Below are positions 18,021 to 27,415 of a stretch of DNA of 64,000 nt, piece by piece. The notes below the pieces were generated by a model. That model worked only from the letters and a program-made list of their open reading frames with translations, had not been told where the DNA came from and ran no database searches. Position numbers and translations under genes: made by a program. Source of the DNA: Candidatus Krumholzibacteriota bacterium (GTDB taxonomy: Bacteria > Krumholzibacteriota > Krumholzibacteriia > JAJRXK01); assembly GCA_029262065.1 (NCBI GenBank), contig JAJDAC010000017.1:62001-126000 (forward strand), written 5' to 3'. The first letter of the stretch is position 1, and each line of letters opens with the position of its first letter.

Positions 18021-19250
18021 CTACTCCCCTCGTCGGATCATGACGACTGTTGCATCATCCGACCAGGGCCGACTTCGACCGTATTCAAACGTAGCGTCAA
18101 GTAGACGCTGTGGCATCTGGGCGAAAGGCAGGTCCGATGCCAATACCTCGCGCGCCGAGGCCTCCAGGGCCGCCAGGCCGTACTCTACGTCATCGCGAGT
18201 CCGCTCGACCACACCGTCGGTGTACAGGAGGATCACGTCACCAGGACTCATCACCACCATATCCCGGCGGTAGGTGGCGTCGGGCACTGGACCCATGACG
18301 ATGCCCGTGGAGCCCAGCAATTCGGAGGCTCCATTGGCTTTCAGCAATACGGCGGGCTCGTGACCCGCGTTCACGTACACGAAGTTGCCATTCCGCTCCA
18401 GCTCTCCGTAGATGAGGCTCACGAAACGACTGGTCAACCCGCTGCGATGGATGACCCGGTTGAGGCGCCGCGTGACCGCCGTGATCTTGAGATCACGTTC
18501 CACCGCCATGCGCAAACCGGTCACCACGTCCCTGGCCTGCAGCGCGGCCGGCAACCCGTGCCCCGACGCATCACCGATGGCCACGCCCAGTAGGTTGGCA
18601 TCGATCGGCAGGAAGTCGAAGATGTCGCCGCCAACCGTTTCGGCGGGAATGCTTCGCCCCGCCAACTCGTAGCCGGGGTAGACCGGCTGTCCCGCGGGAA
18701 GCAGACTCACCTGGATGCTGCGCGCCTCCTTCAGTTGCCCTTCCAGCTCCAGTTCTCGCAGACGGTGTTGAATCGCGTGGCACAACGAGTTCAGGATCAA
18801 CTCGACGTCCTCGCGATCAAAATCCGAGTCGATTCCAAACGCGGCGATGTACTCGTTCTCGCGCCCCACATAGAACCCAGCGAAATGGCCGACGCCCAGC
18901 CTTTCCTCGAGCTCGCGGTCGATACCGTCGTGGTCGGCCGCGAAGTACTTCACGGTATCGCTGGTCAGCTCCTGCACGATGGAATAGTCCACGGGGATCT
19001 TCAGCCCCATAATGTCCTGACCCTTGGAACCCACGCTGCGCACGACGACCCAATCCGGTCCGTTCAGCTTGTACAACCGGCCCGAACTGATGCCGGCGCG
19101 CACGCCGAACTGCTCGATCACCTGATCGATCACGCTGGTGAGCATGGCCTCGGGGTGGTCGGCCTGGTCCACATGCCGCAGCAACCGCGCAAGGTCGCGG
19201 TAGTATTCCTTGTAGTTCATTCCGGTGGGGGTACCGATCACGGCAGCCAT
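18021..19250 (-). CDS. SpoIIE/RsbU-type PP2C protein phosphatase with N-terminal sensor region
   Basis: Predicted Mn2+-dependent serine phosphatase that dephosphorylates an anti-sigma-factor antagonist (STAS protein) in a partner-switching pathway. The N-terminal 170 residues resemble a GAF-like sensor. The PP2C core has IQVSLLPAGQP, RSIPAETVGGDIFDFLPI, VAIGDASGHGLPAALQA, LLYTDGVVERTRDD and WSDDATVVMI, so all metal-binding Asp are present. 409 aa from ATG 19250; ATG 19220 is an alternative. Candidate substrate: the STAS protein at 52222-52566, 33 kb away, which is inference. Confidence 0.88.
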   Translation of the reverse strand: MAAVIGTPTGMNYKEYYRDLARLLRHVDQADHPEAMLTSVIDQVIEQFGVRAGISSGRLYKLNGPDWVVVRSVGSKGQDIMGLKIPVDYSIVQELTSDTVKYFAADHDGIDRELEERLGVGHFAGFYVGRENEYIAAFGIDSDFDREDVELILNSLCHAIQHRLRELELEGQLKEARSIQVSLLPAGQPVYPGYELAGRSIPAETVGGDIFDFLPIDANLLGVAIGDASGHGLPAALQARDVVTGLRMAVERDLKITAVTRRLNRVIHRSGLTSRFVSLIYGELERNGNFVYVNAGHEPAVLLKANGASELLGSTGIVMGPVPDATYRRDMVVMSPGDVILLYTDGVVERTRDDVEYGLAALEASAREVLASDLPFAQMPQRLLDATFEYGRSRPWSDDATVVMIRRGE

Positions 19251-19377
19251 CCTGCGATATGGGGGGAAGAATCAATACGTAGTGTAGGTAGCGCGGCGGT
19301 CGGTTCGAGGCAACAGGCGACGCCCGGTAAATCGCAGGAATCGTAGCGAGCAGGCCGCCAAGCCCGCCCCACGCCAA

Positions 19378-21693
19378 CTAGCGACGCTTTGGAGCCAGCT
19401 TGCGGAAAGCAGTGGTCTGGCTGACGCTCTTCCGCGACACAAGGTCCTCGACCGTCACCACCAGCAGATAGTTGCCCGACGCGAGCGCGTCGATCGGCAG
19501 GTCGGTCCCTTTCACCACGTGGCCCAACGAAGACCGCCCGGTCCGTTCCTCCACAAATACCACGCTCACGGGCTCGACCTTGGACAGGTCCTGGCGCCGG
19601 AAGCTCGTGGCGCGTTCGAGGACCCAGTGCGTGCGGTGATCCAGTCGGAACACCTCGTAGTGCACATTCAGGCGGGTGCGCCCGTCGACGTCCAGTCCAG
19701 GTTGGTAGAGCTCGTAGTAGACCGACAGCTGCGACGCGTTGGCGGGAAGGTCACGGGTTGCCGCCGGCAGCACGACCTCGCCGTACTTGACGAACCGCAC
19801 GGGCACCCTCGAGGCCCCCGCGTCGTACGAGCCACGGGCCGTAAGAACCTGCAGGTCACTCAGGGCCAACTCCTCGGCCACCGCGGGTACCACCAGTTCG
19901 AACTCGGTGGTCTGCCGTCCACCTCCCCCATCCACGACTTCCACCGCGATTCGATACTTGCCGGGATCAAGAGCCGCGGGAACGGTCAGGAGATACGGAC
20001 TTGCTGCCTCGGCTGCGTCTGCTTCGGGCACCGATCCGGACAAGGCATAGCGCAGGTGGTCCCGACGAAAGGAAGCGTCCAGGGCAACTTCCACGTAGTC
20101 GATTCGACGGTTCTGGGCGTCGAAGACGGCCCAGCTGGCCGTGGCCGCACTGCCGTCTTCGGTCAACGCGGAGAGTTCCCTGGTCGGCAGGAGAGCCACA
20201 TAGGTTTCCACCGTCGAACGCAACGGACCCCGCGCGAAGACCGCGCGATCGACGAAGAGCCGGAACGTGGGCTCGGGTTTCGGTTCGAAGAACACCAACG
20301 GATGGTTCTTCTTCAGACTCTCCATGGCGTAGGAACTGGCCCAGCCCGTCGTCCAGTGACCGTTGCGGGTCTCGTCCACGAACAACAAACTGAACCAACT
20401 GCTCTGCTCGTGGTAGGTCCAGACCCACAACGGGGTCCAGCTGGGAAACGTCTCCGATGGACTGAGCTTGGCCCCCGCCACCTCCAGCATCTGGAGTACG
20501 CCACCGGCACCGCCGGATTCGTACATGGTACTGGTCGGACGACCCCATCGCACCAACGCCGTTCCCATGGGAGCCTTCCAGCCGGGCCTACCCGACTCCG
20601 GGTCGCCGAACAATATGTCGGCCTCCACCAGGCGACGCCAGTAACCCATCTGTTGCGGATTGAACAGTTGAGTGGGTCGATCGTCACGCCCCTTCCAAAA
20701 GGCGTCGAGGGCAGCCCGCCACAGCGTGCTGTCCTGGAGCGCCTTGCCAACATCGGGGTCATCGTCGGGCTCGCGATCGTAACCCGCATCCACGCGACGG
20801 CAGGCCGCGTGCACCAATTCCGGGTCCAGTTGCTCTTGCACCATCGGCTTCAGGTTGTGCTCGTCGAGAAACCAGCGGGCGTCCTCGAACGCGGCTCTCA
20901 CCGCCAGCGGACTGCTGTCCAGCGCCTGGCGAAACCACGCCTGCGCCTCGTCGTCTTCGCCGCGAAACGACGCCACCGCCCCCAGAAGAAAACGGGCGGC
21001 CACGTCACGACGAGTGCCGAGAAGCGCGGGGGCAATCTCGGCCAGCCGTTCGTAGCGCTCGAGCGCCAACAACGCGGCGGCCAGACCGTAGCGACCATCC
21101 ACGTAGTCGGGGTTCAGCTCGATGCTGCGCTCGAACGCTTGGCGACTGCGCTCGAAACCGTCGGCATCCATGACACGACGGGCTTCGATGAAGTGATACC
21201 GCCCGCGCAGACCGTGCAGCAGGGGCTCGTCGCCGAATTTTCCTTCGGCCCGGTCCAACGTCTTCGTCGCTTCACTGGGGTACCTCATGCGATGCACGGT
21301 GACCGCGCGGGCCTTCACCAGGTCCAGGTCTGGACGCAGACGCATGCTCTCGTCGAGGTACTCCAACCCCGTGCGTCGATGCTTGAACATGTCGGTGGAA
21401 AGATGAAGTTCGCCCAGGCGCCGGGCCAACCTGGCCCGCGTGTCACCGCGAGCGTCGTAGTAGGGATCCATCAAACTGTCGACACGCGCGAAGATGGCGT
21501 CGACCGAAAGTTTGTTTCCCTCGAGTTGCAGCTCGTCCCAGGTGAGCGACAGGCTGGCCGCAGAGACCAGACCAGCCGCGCTCACGCAGGCGATCACTGC
21601 CAGGGCCGGGGCGAAGATCAAGCGTAGCAAGGGGCGACAGCCAAACCGGGGTGAGTCCCACGCAAGATAATGAGCCCGGGACGTGGGGCACAA
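19378..21693 (-). CDS. GWxTD-domain protein, secreted (paralog 1)
   Basis: Large exported protein of up to 771 residues. A hydrophobic signal-like segment (LIFAPALAVIACVSAAGLVSA) is followed by helical TPR-like repeats up to about residue 260 (for example YVDGRYGLAAALLALERYER). Then comes the GWxTD-like core, here GWKAPMGTALVRWGRPTSTMYE, followed by beta-rich sandwich-like regions. GWxTD domains occur in FCB and Acidobacteria-type proteins of unknown role. The longest reading starts with TTG at 21693 just after a GGGGC-TTGT-GCCCC hairpin; a TTG at 21630, nearer the signal peptide, is also possible, so the start is uncertain. Lies 9 nt after its paralog. Confidence 0.78.
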   Translation of the reverse strand: MCPTSRAHYLAWDSPRFGCRPLLRLIFAPALAVIACVSAAGLVSAASLSLTWDELQLEGNKLSVDAIFARVDSLMDPYYDARGDTRARLARRLGELHLSTDMFKHRRTGLEYLDESMRLRPDLDLVKARAVTVHRMRYPSEATKTLDRAEGKFGDEPLLHGLRGRYHFIEARRVMDADGFERSRQAFERSIELNPDYVDGRYGLAAALLALERYERLAEIAPALLGTRRDVAARFLLGAVASFRGEDDEAQAWFRQALDSSPLAVRAAFEDARWFLDEHNLKPMVQEQLDPELVHAACRRVDAGYDREPDDDPDVGKALQDSTLWRAALDAFWKGRDDRPTQLFNPQQMGYWRRLVEADILFGDPESGRPGWKAPMGTALVRWGRPTSTMYESGGAGGVLQMLEVAGAKLSPSETFPSWTPLWVWTYHEQSSWFSLLFVDETRNGHWTTGWASSYAMESLKKNHPLVFFEPKPEPTFRLFVDRAVFARGPLRSTVETYVALLPTRELSALTEDGSAATASWAVFDAQNRRIDYVEVALDASFRRDHLRYALSGSVPEADAAEAASPYLLTVPAALDPGKYRIAVEVVDGGGGRQTTEFELVVPAVAEELALSDLQVLTARGSYDAGASRVPVRFVKYGEVVLPAATRDLPANASQLSVYYELYQPGLDVDGRTRLNVHYEVFRLDHRTHWVLERATSFRRQDLSKVEPVSVVFVEERTGRSSLGHVVKGTDLPIDALASGNYLLVVTVEDLVSRKSVSQTTAFRKLAPKRR

Positions 21694-21702
21694 GCCCCTG
21701 GG

Positions 21703-23931
21703 CTACCGACGCGACTTGAGAAAGGGTACGTAGCGCCGGGCCACGCGTTCGGAGAGCAGGTCGACGACCTCGACCTTCAAGACATATCGGCCCGGAGCCA
21801 ACGCAACTATATCGACCTGACCGGCCTTGATGACGATGCCATCCGCGCTCACGCCGGTGCTTTCTTCCACGAAAGTCAGGCCCACCGGTTCGATACCCGC
21901 CAGCTCTTTCTCCGTAAGCTCCCGGCTGCCTCGACCAATGCTGGTACCGATGCGCTGACGAAACACTTCATACGTCACGTTGAATTGCGTTTTTCCATCC
22001 GCGCCGGTCAGCAGATTGTGCGCCTCGAAATACACGTACACGGCGCTGGCATCGGATGGATAGACCGCGGACGGGGCCGGTACGATTCCATACGCGTACT
22101 TCACGAACTCCGTAGGAACATCCTGGCTTGGGTGATACGGCGCGAAGGCGGAGGCAAGCTGTAGTTCGCTCAAAACGAACAACCCCGGCGGCACCGGAGA
22201 AGGAATGATCAGGCGCACCTCGGCCGCGCGATGACTGCCGTCGAAACCAGATACATCCAAAGCCAACCGGTACTGCCCCGGCTGCAACGCGGCCCCCAGC
22301 TGCGACAGCAACGGGTCATTTCGACCGCCAGGAACCGGCTGACCCAGGGCCGCATGCAAATTGGATCGGTAGTGACGCGCGGTTACGTCGCGTTGCACGT
22401 ATTCGAGGCGCTCGTTGTTTTCGTCGAAGATCGCCCACTCCACTGACGCCAAACGTTCTACCTGCGCGCTGTCGGCCGAGGCGCGGAACCGAGAATCCGG
22501 CGTTATGGCAACGTAGCTCTCGACCTTGGTCGACCGCGCCGAGGGAAACGAGGCAGTGCGAAACGCCAGGCGAAATCGAGGCTCCTGCTTGGTGTCGAAA
22601 AAGGTGAGCGGTTGGGCGCGCGACATGGCCCGAACGTTTTCCGACGTCTTGCTCGTGGTGCGCCAGTTGGCCTGGTAGGTCGGGTCCTGAAACAAGAGGC
22701 TGAACCAGTTGCCGTCGCGGCGGTATGTCCACACCCATAACGCTACCTGCGACGGGATGATCTCGGACTGGCTCAGGCGCACTCCCTGGTGGATCCAATC
22801 TTCCATGTCAATTCCGTTGCTGGGCGGCTCGTAGATCATGAAGTCGGGGCGGCCCCAGCGCACGATGGTCTGGCCGGGCTCGGACTGCCAGCCGCGGTGG
22901 TTGTCCGTGCCAAACAACACGTCAGCCATGACCAACCGGGTCCAGAACCGCAGGCGGCGCTCGTTCACGGCCGATGTCGGATGAAGATTATTCCAGTTCC
23001 AATAGAGATCGACCGCAATCTTGCGAACGCTGGGGTCCTGCAGCGCAACGTCGAACTCAACGTCATCGCCTTCGATCCAACCCTGTTTGTGCTGCCGCAT
23101 GGCGGCGATCAGAAGCGTCGGGTCGATCTGGGCCATGAGTTGATCGGGCAGGTTGTCCGAATTCAGGAAACCGTCACCGTGCAGGAAAACGTCTCGCACC
23201 TCGGGCGATGAGGTGGCCAACGCCGCCGTGAACAAGGGCTGAGCCTGGTGCGAGTAGTTCGTCTTCGCACGCGCGGCCCCTTCCAGAAACAGCCCGGCGG
23301 CGCGCGTTTGGTCCCACTCGGCCAGGCGAGGCGCCACCTGATTCACGCTTGCGTATTCTTCGAGGGCGAACAGGGAAAGGGCCAGTCCGTACCAGGCATC
23401 TTGCAGGGTGCTGTCGATCTTCGCGGCGGCGATGAACGCGTGCTTGGCCTTGCGGAACAGCGTGTCGTCAAGCTGTCGCTTGGCCTCGGTGAAATAGAAC
23501 CGGCCCAACATCACGTGACCGCTGGGGTCGTCGTGCTCTTCAACCACCGACTCGAACCAGGATGACGCATCGCTGGTGTACCGCATGTTCTGCGCGGTAA
23601 CGGCCCGCAACTGCGCGGCGGCCACCGGCTCGTAACCCAGGCGCACGGCTTCTTCCAGGAAATCGAGGGCAAGGCGACGATGCTTGCGCAGGCCCGTGGA
23701 CAGGTAGAGTTGGCCCAGTCGATACGCGCTGAGTCCGCGCCCAGACTTCGGCGCGTCGTCGTAGACGACGGTCAGGCTGTCGATGCGGGCAAACCGATCC
23801 GACTCCGAAAGCCTGGTGCCCTCTACTTCGGGCGGGGTGGAATCCATGGATATCGAGGCCACCGCCGCCGGCGTGCCCAGCGCACATGCCAGCCACACGA
23901 ATCCCAGGCGAAGGAAGGTACGCAGCGGCAT
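21703..23931 (-). CDS. GWxTD-domain protein, secreted (paralog 2)
   Basis: 742 residues from ATG 23931, which puts the signal peptide (MPLRTFLRLGFVWLACALG) at the N-terminus; the frame extends to 23985 without added family sequence. Same plan as the downstream paralog: an N-terminal helical repeat region (AFIAAAKIDSTLQDAWYGLA), the GWxTD-like core GWQSEPGQTIVRWGRPDFMI, then beta-rich domains ending RRYVPFLKSRR, close to the other's AFRKLAPKRR. The two align along their whole length, consistent with tandem duplication. Function unknown; probably periplasmic or surface-located. Confidence 0.8.
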   Translation of the reverse strand: MPLRTFLRLGFVWLACALGTPAAVASISMDSTPPEVEGTRLSESDRFARIDSLTVVYDDAPKSGRGLSAYRLGQLYLSTGLRKHRRLALDFLEEAVRLGYEPVAAAQLRAVTAQNMRYTSDASSWFESVVEEHDDPSGHVMLGRFYFTEAKRQLDDTLFRKAKHAFIAAAKIDSTLQDAWYGLALSLFALEEYASVNQVAPRLAEWDQTRAAGLFLEGAARAKTNYSHQAQPLFTAALATSSPEVRDVFLHGDGFLNSDNLPDQLMAQIDPTLLIAAMRQHKQGWIEGDDVEFDVALQDPSVRKIAVDLYWNWNNLHPTSAVNERRLRFWTRLVMADVLFGTDNHRGWQSEPGQTIVRWGRPDFMIYEPPSNGIDMEDWIHQGVRLSQSEIIPSQVALWVWTYRRDGNWFSLLFQDPTYQANWRTTSKTSENVRAMSRAQPLTFFDTKQEPRFRLAFRTASFPSARSTKVESYVAITPDSRFRASADSAQVERLASVEWAIFDENNERLEYVQRDVTARHYRSNLHAALGQPVPGGRNDPLLSQLGAALQPGQYRLALDVSGFDGSHRAAEVRLIIPSPVPPGLFVLSELQLASAFAPYHPSQDVPTEFVKYAYGIVPAPSAVYPSDASAVYVYFEAHNLLTGADGKTQFNVTYEVFRQRIGTSIGRGSRELTEKELAGIEPVGLTFVEESTGVSADGIVIKAGQVDIVALAPGRYVLKVEVVDLLSERVARRYVPFLKSRR

Positions 23932-24018
23932 GGTCAGGCCAGGGACAGAGGTCACGGGGGGCACACCCATGACCCTACCGCCCAACCACCGCTCTGCACA
24001 AGCGAAGCGGGACGCGCG

Positions 24019-25293
24019 TCAATCCGGGGAGTTGCCAAAGCGTGCGCGAACGGCCCCCATGCTCGCTTTCTCGCCACCCAGCCCCGCGGTGAATCGAATA
24101 CGACGAAGGCTGCCGGTGGACGTACCCGAATCGAAGTGCTGTACGTACCAAAGTGAACCGTCCGGGCCCACGCGGAACTGCGCCGGTCGGTTGATGCGGC
24201 TGGCCCACGGGTCGCCATCGCCTTGTCCAGGTACCTCCGGCGCTGGCGCCCAACTTTGCCCCGCGCCCTGAACACGAAACAGATTGCCCCGGTAGAAATC
24301 TACGTAGAAGTAGTCTCCCCAGTACGCCTCCGGCCAATTGGCCTTGCCACCGTCTACCGCGCGGTAGACTCCCGCCGATATCGCACTCGAACCCAGCGGC
24401 CGACCGTACGACAGAATCGGTGGCTGAGCCGAATCTTCGTCACCGCAAGGCTGCTCGGCGCGCAACACGCCACCCTCCACTCGCGGCCATCCCAGATCCA
24501 CGCCCGCCTGGTCGACGACGCTCACTTCCTCTTCAGTTTGCCAACCCACGTCGGCCACGAACAGATGACCGGTTTCCGGATCGACGTGCGCGCGGAACGG
24601 ATTGCGCAATCCGTACACCCACACCAACGATGCGATATCGCCCTGTCCGTCGTAGGGGTTGTCGCCGGGCGCCAGGTCCGCCAGCGTAAAAGGCCCCGTC
24701 GCGCCCAGATGATCCACCTTCATCCGCAGCACCTTGCCGCGCACGCTATCCAGCTCCTGGGCGTCACACTTCACCTCGTCGTCACCCAAGGTCAAGAACA
24801 GGCTTCCGTCGATGCCGAACAGCAGGGTTCCGCCGTTGTGGTTGCCGGCGTTGGTGGCAATGCCCGTGAAAAGATCCACGCCGGCATCGAACGTAAGCGC
24901 GCCGGACTGCCCATCACTCAACGCGCCACCAGCTCCGTAGCGTGTGACCCGCTGCTCGTTGGGATTGCTTCCGGTGTAGAACGCGTACAGGTACGGACGC
25001 GCCGGCCATTGCGGGTCCACCACGACCGACAACAAGCCCTGTTCGCCGTGCCAGGTCTGCAGGTTGGGCACGGTCAGTACCGATTGCAGCGCGGCCTGGC
25101 CGTCGGCCAACACCAACTTCACTTCGCCGGTTTCCTTCTCGGCCACCAGGACGCGACCATCGGGCAGGAAGTCGAAACTCACCGGACGCGCGTATCCGGA
25201 TTGTATGACGTCGTCGGTGAAACCGGTGGGAACGGTGGCCGCCCCCGCCGGGGCGACGGTCACGACCATCACGAGTAGGAATCCGAGCCGCAT
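24019..25293 (-). CDS. Secreted PQQ-dependent sugar (glucose/sorbosone) dehydrogenase family protein
   Basis: 424 residues from ATG 25293, which has GGAGG upstream and a signal peptide (MRLGFLLVMVVTVAPAGAAT). The six-bladed beta-propeller of the GSDH family is clear: PVSFDFLPDGRVLVAEKETG, WHGEQGLLSVVVDPQW, NHNGGTLLFGIDGSLFLTLG, VWVYGLRNPFRAHVDPETG, DVGWQTEEEVSVV and a final PDGSLWYVQHF. The family oxidises aldose sugars in the periplasm with PQQ, but many members have unknown substrates. The C-terminus, ASMGAVRARFGNSPD, closely resembles the terminal tag of the array proteins at 43-49 kb and is not part of the propeller. The reading frame is open upstream to 25470 without family sequence. Confidence 0.87.
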   Translation of the reverse strand: MRLGFLLVMVVTVAPAGAATVPTGFTDDVIQSGYARPVSFDFLPDGRVLVAEKETGEVKLVLADGQAALQSVLTVPNLQTWHGEQGLLSVVVDPQWPARPYLYAFYTGSNPNEQRVTRYGAGGALSDGQSGALTFDAGVDLFTGIATNAGNHNGGTLLFGIDGSLFLTLGDDEVKCDAQELDSVRGKVLRMKVDHLGATGPFTLADLAPGDNPYDGQGDIASLVWVYGLRNPFRAHVDPETGHLFVADVGWQTEEEVSVVDQAGVDLGWPRVEGGVLRAEQPCGDEDSAQPPILSYGRPLGSSAISAGVYRAVDGGKANWPEAYWGDYFYVDFYRGNLFRVQGAGQSWAPAPEVPGQGDGDPWASRINRPAQFRVGPDGSLWYVQHFDSGTSTGSLRRIRFTAGLGGEKASMGAVRARFGNSPD

Positions 25294-25437
25294 TTCCGGT
25301 GATCCTCCAAGCAGGGAGTGTTGAAATGAGGGCCGGCAGTGGGCACGGCCGGCCTGCTTGAAGTATCGTAGCAAATCGCGGGGCACACCAAGGGGGTGTG
25401 GCCAATCGCCACCGTCCATGACCGGAAAGGACGCGCC

Positions 25438-25875
25438 GTGTCTCAAACTCCCTCCCACCGCGATGGCCACCTGATGGTGGCGGCCGTGCGCCTACTCTCC
25501 AACCGCGAAAAGCATCCCCCCACCGACGACGAACTGGCCCAGATGCTCCGGTGGCATCCCGAGCAGGTGCGGGTCATCACGCGGGGGCTCGAGGATCTGG
25601 GCATTCTGGTGGCCGTCAAGACCCCCTATGACACCCGGTACGAGGTGGGCGACTATCTGGGGCTGGAGAAGCTCTCCCTGGACGATTCTGGCCCTGGGTT
25701 CGCTGACGACCTGGCCGAGTTCGAAAAGCACCAGCAGGAGGAGCAGGAGCGCCTGGAAGGCCTGTTCAAGGGGTCCGAGTTGGAGAAGAAAAAGCGAAAA
25801 CAAATGGAGGCCCTGGACACGGACTTCGGCAAATTCCAGAAGAAGAAACCGGCCAATCCATTTGGCGACGACTAA
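25438..25875 (+). CDS. Small winged-helix-like protein of unknown function
   Basis: 145 residues from GTG 25438, preceded by GGAAAGGA; an ATG at 25396 in frame would add 14 residues. Residues about 10-75 look like a winged helix (MVAAVRLLSNREKHPPTDDE, LAQMLRWHPEQVRVITRGLE, DLGILVAVKTP). The rest is highly charged and probably a coiled coil (EFEKHQQEEQERLEGLFKG), ending KKKPANPFGDD. Small proteins of this design occur in delta-proteobacterial genomes without assigned function; DNA binding is plausible but unproven. Confidence 0.7.
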   Translation: MSQTPSHRDGHLMVAAVRLLSNREKHPPTDDELAQMLRWHPEQVRVITRGLEDLGILVAVKTPYDTRYEVGDYLGLEKLSLDDSGPGFADDLAEFEKHQQEEQERLEGLFKGSELEKKKRKQMEALDTDFGKFQKKKPANPFGDD

Positions 25876-25889
25876 CTCCCCCTATGGGC

Positions 25890-25917
25890 TTGCTCCCCGG
25901 TCCTTTTTCGCTATACT
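25890..25917 (+). promoter_or_regulatory. Promoter of rpmB
   Basis: TTGCTC at 25890-25895 and TATACT at 25912-25917 with a 16-bp spacer, about 33 nt before the rpmB start. Good sigma-70 match in a short T-rich gap between genes. Confidence 0.5.
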
Positions 25918-25949
25918 CCTACGCTCGTGTCCATTTCAGGAGATAGTCA

Positions 25950-26186
25950 ATGTCCAGAGTCTGCCAGGTCACCGGAAAGAAACCCGTCTCGGGTAACCGG
26001 GTGAGCCATGCCCACAACGTGAGCAAGCGCCGCTTTCTGCCCAACCTGCAACGCAAGAAGTTTTGGTCGCCCGATGAGAACCGCTTCGTCAAGCTGACGG
26101 TCAGCGCTCGCGGCATCAAGACCATCAGCAAGAAGGGCATCGACGTGGTGTTGCGTGAGATTCGCGCCAAAGGCCAGAAAATCTAG
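25950..26186 (+). CDS. rpmB: 50S ribosomal protein L28
   Basis: 78 residues. Starts [20 protein letters not shown] and continues [14 protein letters not shown], the standard L28 N-terminus, with the typical [14 protein letters not shown] core and [10 protein letters not shown] tail. The Cys zinc ribbon of some L28 proteins is absent (a single Cys). AGGAG precedes the ATG. It stands alone rather than with rpmG, with its own promoter and a probable terminator. Confidence 0.97.
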   Translation: MSRVCQVTGKKPVSGNRVSHAHNVSKRRFLPNLQRKKFWSPDENRFVKLTVSARGIKTISKKGIDVVLREIRAKGQKI

Positions 26187-26203
26187 CAGGCTTGGCTTAG
26201 CCA

Positions 26204-26237
26204 CCCGAAGTGCCCACGACTCGGGCTACCCCGTTTT
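26204..26237 (+). terminator. Probable terminator of rpmB
   Basis: CCCGA (26204-26208) pairs with TCGGG (26221-26225), with an inner GTG/CAC pairing, followed by CTACCCCGTTTT. It starts 17 nt after the rpmB stop. Confidence 0.42.
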
Positions 26238-26297
26238 CCTGAAATATCCGCGGGCCTTCCCGAAATATCCACACCGGGCGTCGCCCCGGCCCCCATC

Positions 26298-27305
26298 TCA
26301 ACCAGCCTGATGCTGCAACGGCGCCACCGCTTCGTCGTCGCTCTGCGTGCGATCCCAATTCGTATGCGGCACGCGGTTGTCCACGAACCACAGCTTCAGG
26401 ATCTCACCGTAGCCATAGTTGCGGATGCCATGCTTCGCAAAGAACGGCCGTAGCTTCAGGTTGAGCCGGGTCAGGTTGTAGAAGGGCACGCTCTGGTAGT
26501 AGTGGTGTTCCAGGTGGAAATTGCTCCACAGGAACATGAAGCGCCAGAACGCGTTGCCGTCGATCCGGCTGCTCCAGTTGGCCGGGTCGTCCGGATTGAT
26601 GTTGTAGTGCTGTCCCAGACGATTCAGCGTGAATGCGATCGGAAACACCAGGAAGTACGGAATCAGGTACACACGAGCAGCCACGCCAAACCCGGCCGCC
26701 CACCAGATGCCCGCCAACATCAGCAGATGCAAGCCAATGGTCACACTGCGTTCTCGGGCGATGAGCTTGCGATCGGCTTCGTCGTACGAGGCCGCTTCGG
26801 TTCGCGCCGCCCTGAAGTAGATGGGAAACAACACCGGCGTGCAGTACATGAACTTGTACCAGCGCGCGACCCGCTTGGGCGAGAGGTAGGCGCGCTTGGG
26901 ATCTTCCACGTCCGACCCCAGATTGTCATGATGATCCAGGTGCCAGATCTTGAACTGGGTGGCCGAGATGCCGCTGGGCAGCGCGTACAACAACCCCAGG
27001 AACCGATTCCAGCGCGGACGCTTCTTCACGAAGATGGCCTCGTGCACCTGCTCGTGTAGCAGTACCGTGAAGTTGAACATGGTGAAACCCATTAGCAAGG
27101 CCACCGGAATCACCACCAGCGGGTTCGCGAAGTTCCACAGCAGGAACCCGCACCCGGCCAGCAACAGGAACTGTCGCGCCACCACCGCGAAATGCTTCCA
27201 CGGCTCACACTGATGCAGCCGACGGATTTCGTCCTGGCCCAACGCTTCCTTCAGCTCGCGCTGCATGGCGCGCGTGTACTTGTAGTAGCTCTTGCTTTTG
27301 GCCAT
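26298..27305 (-). CDS. Membrane fatty acid desaturase
   Basis: Di-iron integral-membrane desaturase (335 aa) acting on acyl lipids. All three histidine boxes are present: HEQVHE (residues 84-89), HLDHH (122-126) and HLEHH in the last third, separated by hydrophobic membrane spans (for example LLLAGCGFLLWNF and VVIPVALLMGFTMFNFTVLL). The frame is open to 27749, but MAKSKSYYKYTRAMQREL at ATG 27305 is the natural start and upstream sequence is unrelated. Regiospecificity cannot be predicted; related hydroxylases share the boxes. Confidence 0.9.
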   Translation of the reverse strand: MAKSKSYYKYTRAMQRELKEALGQDEIRRLHQCEPWKHFAVVARQFLLLAGCGFLLWNFANPLVVIPVALLMGFTMFNFTVLLHEQVHEAIFVKKRPRWNRFLGLLYALPSGISATQFKIWHLDHHDNLGSDVEDPKRAYLSPKRVARWYKFMYCTPVLFPIYFRAARTEAASYDEADRKLIARERSVTIGLHLLMLAGIWWAAGFGVAARVYLIPYFLVFPIAFTLNRLGQHYNINPDDPANWSSRIDGNAFWRFMFLWSNFHLEHHYYQSVPFYNLTRLNLKLRPFFAKHGIRNYGYGEILKLWFVDNRVPHTNWDRTQSDDEAVAPLQHQAG

Positions 27306-27415
27306 GGGGGTCTCGCGGGACAATCGACGAGGGAGCAGGTGCGGTAAGCGATATAACCTAATGGTACCACTGCCCAGATAGGCCCGCAATCCACGCCAGC
27401 CAGCGCTGGTAAGGG

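Noticed and set aside
19519-21627. 702-residue plus-strand open frame
   Set aside because: Antisense to the GWxTD gene; no ribosome site, no family motifs, and the composition is that of a shadow frame in high-GC DNA.
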